Below, piece after piece: positions 56,400 through 64,000 of a stretch of 64,000 nt of DNA (position 1 is its first letter; every line of letters starts with the position of its first letter). The DNA comes from Tenebrio molitor (taxonomy: Eukaryota; Arthropoda; Insecta; Coleoptera; Tenebrionidae), in assembly GCF_963966145.1 (NCBI RefSeq), contig NC_091046.1:33666001-33730000 (forward strand). Direction: 5' to 3'. The notes under the pieces are model-generated. The model made no database searches. It saw only the letters and a program-made list of their open reading frames with translations, and was not told the origin of the DNA. Position numbers and translations under genes: made by a program.

Positions 56400-57385
56400 T
56401 AATATGGTTCTACTATACGGTGAGTTTAATGAGAATGCTACAGCTACAGCTGAAGAATACGCTGCTAGATTTCCAAATCGACGTCGTTCCGATCATGACG
56501 TCATTTTAAGATTGATAAATAGAGACATTCTGGTTCCTTGAATCTTACATTGCTGGGGCACCACGTACAGAAAGAGTCCATGCAATGGAAGAAGCAGTAG
56601 TGGAGGCTGTTGAACAAGACCCTAGGAGGAGTATGCGAGTCATATTACAAATGTGTCTACACCCATACCATTATACTCGAGTTCAATATCTACGAGAGGA
56701 AGACTATCCTGGAAGAGGATAAATTCTAAACAAATTTTGTTTACCGATGAATGCTCGTTTTCCCGTGAAGGATTGAAGTAAATAGCATTTTTGGCCACAC
56801 GAAAATTCAAATCTTCTTAAGGAATGTGCAAATCAGGAAAGATTTTGTATTAATTTATGAGCTGGAATCATTGGAAATACTTTGGTAAATTCAAATACTC
56901 AATAAAAATTATAAATTCTGGAATGATAGAAACATTTTTATTCGGGTGGACCCGTTTAAACCTCCTGCTCGGTTAAATGGTGAAGAATACGCATTTTTCT
57001 TAAATGAAGAACTTCCCGGTTTACTGGAAGTTCCATTGAAAACTTAACGAAATATGTGGTATCAATATGACGGCGCCCCTCCACATAACTCAAGATAAGC
57101 ACAAGTGCTAGAAACATTATATTCTACAAGATGGATAGGTCATGGAGGACCTGTCTTTTGGCCTCCAAGATCTCCGGATCTCACACCCTTGGATTTCTAT
57201 TTATGGAATCAATTCAAAGATTATGTTTACCAGGACCCCATAGACACTCTGGAAGAGTTAGACGATTAAATTCATGAAGCGGTTGTCACTATCACACCAG
57301 AGATGTTAGAAAATGTCCAACAAAATTTAATTCGATGAGCCACCACTTGCATTGAATCAAATTTCGAACGTCGGATTTAAAAAAT
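56400..57385 (+). pseudogene. DUF4817-type transposase pseudogene
   Basis: Plus-strand remnant of a whole transposase. N-terminal NENATATAEEYAARFPNRRR and SDHDVILRLINR (DUF4817), then RTERVHAMEEAVVEAVEQDP with RRSMRV, later MWYQYDGAPPHNS, STRWIGHGGPVFWPPRSPDL, TPLDFYLWNQFKDYVYQDPI and CIESNFERR. At least four in-frame stops and several frameshifts break it. No terminal inverted repeats were identified around it. Confidence 0.85.
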
Positions 57386-57732
57386 TATACTAATTGTGCA
57401 AAATAAATCTACAAGTATTTAGGTATCTGTCTACTCGTAACTTTGAATATTTCATTGAGGAGTCTATTATTTTACAAAATTCGTTATCACTACTGTTAAA
57501 AACTTTTATTAATTTCGTACATACAATTATTGCAGTTAATGACGTAAATCTGACAATACTTGTCAAAATTTCACGCTGATATGAATTTGTCAAAAAAATT
57601 CATTCCACCTTTCTTTGTAACAGTACAATTTTGTCAAAGCTCACTCTGGAGGTAAAAATGAACCTTTTGCGAAGGTGGCACTTCATTGGTCAATTTTATT
57701 GCTCTGTAGTTTTTAAACTATTGCGTATAGTG
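57386..57732. other. Unannotated stretch
   Basis: Frames on both strands between 57390 and 57593 look like chance. Rich in TGTCA/TGACA words. Nothing else seen. Confidence 0.35.
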
Positions 57733-58362
57733 CTTGTATCTTTGTAAGGAATTCTGACTTAAGTCATAAATAAACCGAACAAAGACCCCACTTAAAGAAA
57801 TTTATTGTGATATTGTACCTGTCAATCACTAGGCGGTCTCGGAGAAAAAAATTACCTGGCATAGTACTATGGCGGCCAAAAAATTTTGGCCGTCACTTTC
57901 TTGACATTCAAGTAAAGTGTAAATAAACCTTTAGGAATCGTAACCCCACTTTCGATTCTTGTCAGTTTGACAATCAATTTAAACTGTTTGAAGCTCAAAC
58001 ATTCCAAAAATCCGACATGAATAAACAAAATTAGAGCAATCGTACATAGATAACCTGAGGTAAACGTTCTGTGTAGTAGAAATGACAAAATAATTTTGAG
58101 TTTTGAAATTTACCACCCCAAAATAACGTTCATAATCAAAACGGTAATCATGATGACAATAAAGTACGGATTACATTTTTTTTTTTTTAATTGACAGTCA
58201 CTGACGGCCAACATTTTTTGGCCGGCATAGTACTCAAAATATTTGTCGGAGACCGTCTAGTGATTGACAGGCACAATATGACAATAAATTTCTTTAAGTA
58301 GGGTCTTTGTTCGGTTTATTTAGGGCTTAAGTCAGAATTCCTTACGAAGATACAAGGACTTT
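57733..58362. mobile_element. Foldback element with about 115-bp arms, split by a MITE in its loop
   Basis: Left CTTGTATCTTTGTAAGGAAT then ACCCCACTTAAAGAAATTTA and CCTGTCAATCACTAGGCGGT; the right arm (58243-58362) is the reverse complement. The MITE 57867-58230 sits between the arms. Confidence 0.8.
57867..58230. mobile_element. MITE, CTATGGCGGCC family, nested
   Basis: Left CTATGGCGGCCAAAAAATTT, right reverse complement ending TTGGCCGGCATAG; TA on both sides (57865-57866, 58231-58232). A frame inside (57867-58088, minus) is not called as a gene. Confidence 0.85.
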
Positions 58363-58698
58363 AGGATAGAGTTGACATTTCTTTGACAGTTCTCAGTTCA
58401 TAATCGCGCAATTTAACTGGCCAGTTAATTATTGCGCCGTTCCAGAAACCAGGCATTAGACAAACTTCTCATGAATGGATTGAAGCATATTTTAATTGGT
58501 TTAAGATGGTATTGTTAGATAGTATTAACTCGCCCAAGTTCAGAGCTGTAGATTATATTCGTATCTTACAAAACTTGAAATGCATTGTTACAAATAGAAA
58601 TACACATCCATATACTCGTAATCATAATAATCCATATTACTATGAACGTGTGCAATGAATGATTATTATTATTCATAAATCACCGGTAAATGTACAGG

Positions 58699-58972
58699 GT
58701 CACTGGCGACGGTGGTTGTTTCTCCCAGGGGCGACGGATTTGGGAGACCAGGACGTTATTCGTCCTGGGCAGTTAGGTCGCCGCACCGGTTAGGTCGCTG
58801 TGTCTTGGAATAGGGTTTCTCACACGTTTATTTTAGGAAAAGGAAGGAGTACAAAATAATGTGACACGTTATTAAATGTAAACTCACAACTGACTTTTTT
58901 CGGCCGGCGCCGCCGCGGTAAGTTGGGACTAAGCTAACTAAACTAACACTAGCAAAAAGGTGCCCGGTAACA
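58699..58972 (-). repeat. 3' LTR of the retrotransposon
   Basis: 274 bp, begins TGTTACCGGGCAC on the minus strand. The outermost TG/CA pair at its distal end has mutated (GGTCAC instead of TGTCAC on the plus strand). Carries an extra short duplication of GGTTAGGTCG relative to the 5' LTR. Confidence 0.92.
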
Positions 58973-59802
58973 CTCTCCCACCTTCCGTAATCGGCGACGC
59001 CGGCTTCTGTCGTCACCTTTTTATTATCAACAACTATAATAACAAGACAATAACATAATAGTAACAGCAACGATACAACAATAACAACAAAAGTATCAAG
59101 ACAATGCTGCCCATGCCGGTTCCGAGCGCTAGTCGGTGGGAGTTGATGGCCTAGTCCTCGGCTGTCAACAATAGTGCCGTGAGCGTCCCGTGTGGACACG
59201 TTATCGTGCAATTTGTTGGCGACGGTGTCGTCGACGGTGACCCCGAAGGACGTCTTGCGGCGGTGGCGTGGTGGGCTCCAGGCTACCCACGTTGATGGGT
59301 GGTGCATCATCTTTGCCTTCGTCAGCAGTATTGACCTCGTCTTGGTCTGGTTCTCGGCCCTCTGCGGCAAGTTGGATATTTCTCCGTTGCTCTCGTGTCC
59401 CGCGGGCGCTGGGCGCAGGTGGTTAATGTGTTCTCTCGTTGCGTAGGCACCTCGCTCGACCCAGTAGCAGTTGTTTCGAGCGTCGGTGATAACGCGAACA
59501 GGTCCTACCCATGTTGGTTCAAACTCCCTTTTCACATGGTAGCGTATCAGCACGAGGTCGTTGAGCTGAAAGATCGGTACAGGAGCGCCAGAGCGGATGT
59601 ATCGTCTTCGGTAGCATCGCTGGAGGCTGAGGGCTTCTTCCTGTCTTTGGTCGGAGGTCGTTTCGAGGGGGCCACTGTCCATCCCCACTGGCCTGTCATC
59701 CGTAGGTCGTATCCCATAAACAGGTGACTGGACGACTGACCGGTGGCGGCATTCCGGCGGCGACGAATGTTGAACAATCCTTTCTCTAGATGACGTTTCC
59801 AC
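58828..59802 (-). CDS. Integrase C-terminal domain with long extension and membrane-span-like segment
   Basis: An uninterrupted 324-codon frame, the longest in the window. Residues about 76-105 (PIFQLNDLVLIRYHVKREFE, PTWVGPVRVI) are the GPY/F-type C-terminal domain of gypsy integrases. After residue 135 comes a polar extension of about 100 residues. Residues 237-258 (FVVIVVSLLLLLCYCLVIIV) then form a hydrophobic stretch long enough to span a membrane. The frame runs through the polypurine tract into the 3' LTR. The extension could be a degenerate third open frame or chance read-through of non-coding DNA. Confidence 0.7.
   Translation of the reverse strand: METSSRERIVQHSSPPECRHRSVVQSPVYGIRPTDDRPVGMDSGPLETTSDQRQEEALSLQRCYRRRYIRSGAPVPIFQLNDLVLIRYHVKREFEPTWVGPVRVITDARNNCYWVERGAYATREHINHLRPAPAGHESNGEISNLPQRAENQTKTRSILLTKAKMMHHPSTWVAWSPPRHRRKTSFGVTVDDTVANKLHDNVSTRDAHGTIVDSRGLGHQLPPTSARNRHGQHCLDTFVVIVVSLLLLLCYCLVIIVVDNKKVTTEAGVADYGRWESVTGHLFASVSLVSLVPTYRGGAGRKKSVVSLHLITCHIILYSFLFLK
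58973..58986 (-). other. Polypurine tract
   Basis: The minus strand reads GGAAGGTGGGAGAG directly before the 3' LTR, the position of the plus-strand primer in LTR elements. Confidence 0.8.
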
Positions 59803-59804
59803 GG

Positions 59805-60390
59805 TTAGCCCGGGAACATTTGATAGGCGACACGTAGAAGCTTTTTTATTTCTTGGTTCCGACGTTCCGTCGGGTTAGCACGTGGATGGTAATTGGCCGT
59901 CGGCCAGTGCCTTATGCGCCACCGATGACAAACACGTTTGAAACGATTGCTCTTGAACTGGGTACCGTTGTCGGTGATTACTGCCTGTGGGTAACCCCAA
60001 CGGCAAAACACTTCATTCTCGAGCAGCGGAGCTCCTGGTTGGATTGGTCCTCGTTTTGTCGTGGCGCAGATCAGACAGTTCTTCACGTACGTCCGAACGT
60101 CGCGGCTGGCTGTTGGCGAGGTGTTTGGCCAAGGATTGAACGCAAGGTTTCTTCGTAACCTGGGTGACCGGCCTCCGGTACGTCGTGGAACTCGTGAAGT
60201 ACCCGCTTCCTACCTGCCTCTGGTACCCACAAAAGTATCTTCTGGCCGTCTCGTTTCACGAGATGGCCGTCAACGACGTCGTAGATTTCGACGAATTTTC
60301 GTTCACCGGGCCCTTGTGGGCCCTCCTCGCGGATGCGCCGCTAACGCTCCAGAACCTTCGGGAACTCCGGATCGGCGAGTTGAATGCCCT
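59805..60390 (-). pseudogene. Integrase core remnant
   Basis: KNCLICATTKRGPIQPGAPL is the zinc-finger end. It runs almost directly into WGYPQAVITDNGTQFKSNRF (second catalytic Asp) and YHPRANPTERRNQEIKKLLR (catalytic Glu). The segment with the first catalytic Asp is deleted. 60087-60390 is poorly kept sequence between RNase H and integrase. Confidence 0.8.
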
Positions 60391-61258
60391 TCACCTCGTC
60401 CCCTCGTCCATGAGGGTCGGGACGTCTATGACGCAGACACGTTCCGTGGCTGCGGTGCCCTCGTCTTCTCTCTTGGGCACCAACATTCGGTCCACATCTT
60501 CTGTATCGTCCGGTACCTCGACATCTTCTGGTTGGCGGGACAACACGTCTCGCAACTCGTTATTTTTTCCGGGACAGTGCTCGACGCGGAAATTGAATTC
60601 TTGCAGAAGCAGTGACCATCCGGTGAATTTCGCGTTTGAATCTTTTGCCCCGTTGAGCCAGAGTAGGCATTTGTTGTCGGTCCGCAACAAAAACGGCTTG
60701 TCTTCTAGGTAAGGACGATAGTTCTTGATTGCGAACACCACCGCAAGGCACTCTTGATAACGACGTTGGGCATTGATGTGTTCTTCGTATGTTGCGCACT
60801 TACTGAGGAGACCGCTTAACACGCAAGCCATCAGTTTTTGGAAAGTGGGGGGCGCGTTCTTCAGTCCAAATGGCATAACTCGATATTGATAAGTCGCGCC
60901 GTCAGATGTTGCAAATGCGGTTAAGTACACTTCAACGTCGGATCCATTGGGATCTGCCAATATCCCGACTTGAGGTGGAGAAGAGGTGAGAAGAGAACAC
61001 TTGCGCATTTCCGAAATCGCGAAGTACCTCTTGAATTCGTGGCAGCGGAGCGGCTTCGTCCTTAGTCAGTGCGTTAAGGCGGCGATAATCTGTACAAAAA
61101 CGCACTGTGCCGTCCTTTTTTTCACAAGCACCAGCGGGGAACAGTATTCACTGTCGGAGCGTTCCACTACACCCGCGGTGAGCATCTCGTTGACACACTC
61201 GTACAACGCGCACTTCTTTTGTTCATTTAGAAATTTAGATATTAGAGCCTTATTCTAA
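60391..61258 (-). pseudogene. Reverse transcriptase and RNase H remnant, internally deleted
   Basis: RT pieces: EMLTAGVVERSDSEYCSPLV, then VRFCTDYRRLNALTKDEAAP, TYQYRVMPFGLKNAPPTFQK. A one-base loss in an A-run (about 61118) and the lost palm Asp region break the frame. The YxDD box is missing: sequence jumps from LMACVLSGLLSKCATYEEHI straight to RRYQECLAVVFAIKNYRPYL, which is RNase H. The RNase H part (FLLRTDNKCLLWLNG, FRVEHCPGKNNELRDVLSRQ) is better kept. Confidence 0.85.
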
Positions 61259-61747
61259 AGGGCTCGTCCATTTCGAGTGATTTTATGCGTCACTGCACGC
61301 ACATTCCCGGTGGCATCCATCACGCCCACAAACTCGCGCACAGTGTCCAAAAAGACGGTGAGGTGAGGTGCGGCGAACTGATGCTGCAGCTCGGACAGGG
61401 GGCGGCTATCCACATCAACGGGCGTCATCCCTTTGGTCTTCTTCCAGTAAGCGACGATGTGTCCCATGGTGCACGCACTGCTGGGCGCAGCACACAGAAG
61501 CTCTTGCGACCCCCAACCACTCATGTCCCAGGATGACGTTGTCCCGAAGGTCAGGAACCACAAACAGTCTGGTGCCGGGATAGGTGATGTCGCCGGCGAC
61601 GATGTCCACGTAGACTATTCCCATAGAAAGCGTGGTTTCATTCTCCGTCGCCACCTCCAAGTGGACCTCGCAGCGGTGGCCGGGTGTCGGCGACAGGCGG
61701 GCGGCGATGCAATTAACGGTGGAGTTGGAGTCGACCGCCGCCATCAT
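61255..61747 (-). pseudogene. Retroviral-type aspartic protease region of pol
   Basis: MMAAVDSNSTVNCIAARL carries the protease active-site position, with Asp-Ser-Asn where Asp-Ser/Thr-Gly is usual. It is followed by VPDLRDNVILGHEWL, the typical second half (ILG). Overlapping frames near 61415-61563 show a frameshift before the connection to RT. The altered active site and frame break argue it is inactive. Confidence 0.75.
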
Positions 61748-61999
61748 TTCCTAGGCTCCCAATTGAAGACGACCTCGTGGAAGCCGTGAGACGGACATAC
61801 TTATTCGGCTGACGCGGACCGAGATGGGGACTGCCCGGTCCTGCGCCAGTTTCCCGAAGACTGATTCCCCTTAATTCCTCCAGTGCGATTAGTGGTGTTT
61901 ATGGGACTCTGTACGTAGACGGCCAGCTGCTGCACCATCTCTACAAGGGACGTCACTGTTCTACACCCCGCTGCAAGAGATGGGGTCACAATTCCTTCG

Positions 62000-62622
62000 G
62001 AAGCTGCTTTACAAGCTCCGAAACCAGCTGTAACTCGGACGCATCAGGAAAGCTTCTTGGCGCGCACAGAACACTTCAAAATCCTCGTACTTTTCTACGT
62101 GTCTTCTCTGGAACGTTTCATAGAGCGCGGAGAAATGTCCCTCCACTCCACGCCGTAGTGCGTCATGATCCTGTCTCTCACAACTCGAAACTCACGGTTA
62201 CGATTCGCAAAGGCTTTGTACCGCTTAAACACAACACTTCGAAGTTGTTTATATACTATACACACCTTCGTCTACTCCGATAGATGCGAGTTGGATGGTT
62301 CGGTGAAGTACTCCTCCAGCCGTTGGATGAAGTACTCCAGGTCTTCATCGGGATCCCCGCTGAATGTTGGCAGGTAGTCCTCTAACTTTAGTACTACTGG
62401 TGGGACTACGGAGGGCGGTTTGCTGCTCCGGGAGTGGGAGAGCCTGTCCAGGGCTTCCTCCAAGGCGTTGGAGGTGCGTTGAATGGCCTCCAGCATGGCG
62501 AACTGCACTCCAGTACTGGTCTCCCCCGGTTCATTAGTTGTTTTGTTGGGCGCCATCGAACTTTCACTGCTCGAAGAGTTTGGTTGGTCCCCGTTGCCTG
62601 GCTGCGAACGGGTTAGCACCAT
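62000..62622 (-). pseudogene. gag remnant of the LTR element
   Basis: From Met at 62622: a Ser/Asn-rich start, then QFAMLEAIQRTSNALEEALD and DYLPTFSGDPDEDLEYFIQR with LEEYF, a capsid-type motif of gypsy Gag (FSGDP, EEYF). After about codon 116 the frame breaks. Later pieces in another frame (DFEVFCARQEAFLMRPSYSW) and the basic, Ser-rich segment at 61801-61989 continue it. No zinc knuckle was seen. Confidence 0.75.
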
Positions 62623-62668
62623 GTCCGGCTAGGTCTCTCGTCGGTTCTTCCGGTATTCGCCAGAAGTG

Positions 62669-62686
62669 GCCCCACGTTGGGCGCCA
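62669..62686 (-). other. Primer-binding site for tRNA-Lys (CUU)
   Basis: Three bases after the 5' LTR the minus strand reads TGGCGCCCAACGTGGGGC. Its complement, GCCCCACGTTGGGCG plus CCA, is the 3' end of insect tRNA-Lys(CUU) as I recall it, matching over 18 bases. It would prime minus-strand cDNA synthesis. Confidence 0.8.
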
Positions 62687-62689
62687 AAA

Positions 62690-62952
62690 TGTCACTGGCG
62701 ACGGTGGTTGTTCCTCCAAGGGGCGACGGAGTTGGGAGACAACGACGTTATTCGTCGCCGGTTAGGTCGCGGTGTGTTGGAATAGGGTTTCTCACACGTT
62801 TATTTTAGGAAAAGGAAGGAGTACAAAATAATGTGACACGTTATTAAATATAAACTCACAACTGACTTTTTTCGGCCGGCGCCGTCTATCATTTTGGGTA
62901 AGTTGGGACTAAGCTAACTAAACTAACACTAACAAAAAGGTGCCCGGTAACA
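62690..62952 (-). repeat. 5' LTR of the retrotransposon
   Basis: On the minus strand starts TGTTACCGGGCACCTTTTTG and ends CCGTCGCCAGTGACA. 263 bp. It differs from the other LTR by substitutions and small indels, for example CGTCTATCATTTTGGG against CGCCGCGG near the middle. Confidence 0.92.
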
Positions 62953-63007
62953 ACAGTTATCAAAACGATCGGTGGAAGTGTGAAAAATGTATAAATTGTA
63001 ATCTTGC
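62953..63007. other. Right flank of the LTR element with target duplication
   Basis: Starts ACAG (62953-62956), the duplicate of 58694-58697. Upstream of the element the flank is ATTCATAAATCACCGG. Confidence 0.7.
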
Positions 63008-63357
63008 ACTCCAATTTTTACCCATTTGCGATGACGTCATTATCTAGTACAGTAGTAGTAACTTCCGTATGTCTGAGCTAGGATCAAAAACAAATTTGAA
63101 TTGATCATAAATACATAAATAACTATTATGTTTCAAATTTGTGACAATTGCTTCGAAAGGTTATGTTTGTAATCAATGTAATAACTAATAAGTGTTAGAA
63201 ATTAAAAATTGTCAAATTGACAGGAGCATAAAATAACCAAAAAGTAACCAACAATAAATAAACGTACCGTTTTTTTTCTCTCTCTTTCTGAAGTTTGAAT
63301 GGAGAGAAAGCGAGGGAGGAAATCGTGACGTCACCTCAAAGGGGTAAAAATTGGACT
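63008..63357. mobile_element. 350-bp MITE with CCAATTTTTACCC ends and TGACGTCA in each arm
   Basis: Left CTCCAATTTTTACCCATTTG then CGATGACGTCA; right GTGACGTCACCTCAAAGGGG then TAAAAATTGGA. The palindrome TGACGTCA occurs at 63032-63039 and 63326-63333. The interior has a CT-rich tract and TTGACA words. Confidence 0.75.
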
Positions 63358-64000
63358 ATACTTATGGAATAAATTCAGTATTTTCAAAACGAATGATATT
63401 TTTGTAAAACTCTAAAACAGGTCAACTTTTATTTTAAAGTGCGCTGATTTTAAATTACTGCACCTATTTGTGATGTCATTTCAAATGGGAAATATGGGAA
63501 ATATGGCTTCGATTGTGATTTATTTATTATAACTAGAAACATGAAGTACCGAAGTTTCTTCTCTCTCAAGTATCCATATCTTCACTTTGTGAAGGAAATT
63601 TTTAACGGAATCTAAAATTTGTGATATTTTTTTCACGTGTTTTATAGTAAAACTATTACACTTTACATTAAAGACCCATTTAGATTTTTCTTCATTTAAA
63701 AATTATATTAAATGTTCTAAGGTAACAGGGAATTAATTTGGAATACCAACGCATATCCAAGTGTTTAATAGTTGCACCTCTCGATCTGAGTTAGTCATAG
63801 AATAGTTAGGTATTATACCAAAATATCTTAAACGTGTGCTTATACAGGGTGCGTCTGCTTAAACTTTATATTTGAATATCTTCGTTATTTTAAATGACTG
63901 CTCAACGATATTTAGTCTTAATAAAGGCTGCATTGCCCTCTTTACATAGGCACTACAAAAATTAACAAGGATCTGGACAGAAGAAAAAAATTAATGAAAA
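63358..64000. other. Right end of window
   Basis: No gene recognised. TACAGGGTGCGTCTGC at 63843-63858 resembles a Tc1/mariner-type terminus whose partner would lie outside the window. Confidence 0.4.

Larger units (their letters stand above)
58698..62952 (-). mobile_element. Ty3/gypsy-like LTR retrotransposon, defective
   Basis: The LTRs at 58699-58972 (3') and 62690-62952 (5') are about 90% alike. ACAG flanks both outer ends (58694-58697, 62953-62956), a 4-bp target duplication. Order on the minus strand is 5' LTR, primer-binding site, gag, protease, reverse transcriptase, RNase H, integrase, polypurine tract, 3' LTR. This order (RT before integrase) is that of Ty3/gypsy. Total length 4.25 kb is short because of internal deletions in RT and integrase. 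Codon and GC content differ sharply from the AT-rich surroundings, as expected for a recent arrival. Confidence 0.92.

Noticed and set aside
57867..58088. 73-codon minus-strand frame
   Set aside because: Begins within the terminal repeat of a MITE; no domain and not kept in the other family members.
59192..61789. Several plus-strand open frames of 70-184 codons
   Set aside because: They lie opposite the minus-strand gag-pol of the LTR element and reflect its GC-rich codon pattern.
1..64000. CRISPR arrays, operons, bacterial promoters or terminators
   Set aside because: No regularly spaced direct repeats or prokaryotic gene organisation; splice sites and SINE/LINE content show a eukaryotic genome.

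Overview
The window is AT-rich eukaryotic DNA, most likely from an insect. It has small exons with GT..AG introns, an insect-type tRNA-derived SINE, DUF4817-type Tc1/mariner relatives and a very high load of short inverted-repeat (MITE) elements. The insect order cannot be fixed from the sequence alone. No bacterial features, CRISPR arrays, rRNA genes or intact tRNA genes were seen.

Two host genes are supported, both on the minus strand. (1) The 5' and central part of a RalGPS-type Ras guanine-nucleotide exchange factor lies at 654-6527. Seven exons join in frame; they carry the whole RasGEF domain and the start of the linker. The expected C-terminal PH-domain exons were not found and probably lie left of base 1. 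(2) The C-terminal exons of an NPDC1/CAB-1-type neuronal membrane protein lie at 16368-27505. A possible 36-nt cassette exon sits at 23810-23845, and a GC-rich stretch at 46.7-47.0 kb may be its distant promoter or first exon. The membrane-span and extracellular exons were not found.

The rest is repeat landscape. From 9.5 to 12.4 kb there are twin inverted MITEs, a transposase deletion derivative and a 934-bp element. From 18.4 to 22.3 kb two DUF4817 transposon wrecks lie inside an NPDC1 intron, and a third is at 56.4-57.4 kb. From 28.9 to 46.3 kb there is a dense, nested array of MITEs and foldback elements, one holding a SINE, plus the 3' end of a non-LTR retrotransposon. From 49.4 to 50.7 kb there is a large foldback element. 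From 55.5 to 58.4 kb there are nested MITEs. From 58698 to 62952 there is a Ty3/gypsy-like LTR retrotransposon with both LTRs, a tRNA-Lys-type primer site and a decayed gag-pol.

The most unusual signal is a scattered set of about ten 95-170-bp imperfect palindromes. They share an outer lip (AATAGT plus an AT-rich tract) and often a loop with repeated CGAG, but each has its own self-complementary arm sequence. Comparing two copies of one transposon gives an empty site showing that these units arrived by insertion. Other empty/filled comparisons within the window show TA target duplications for several MITEs.
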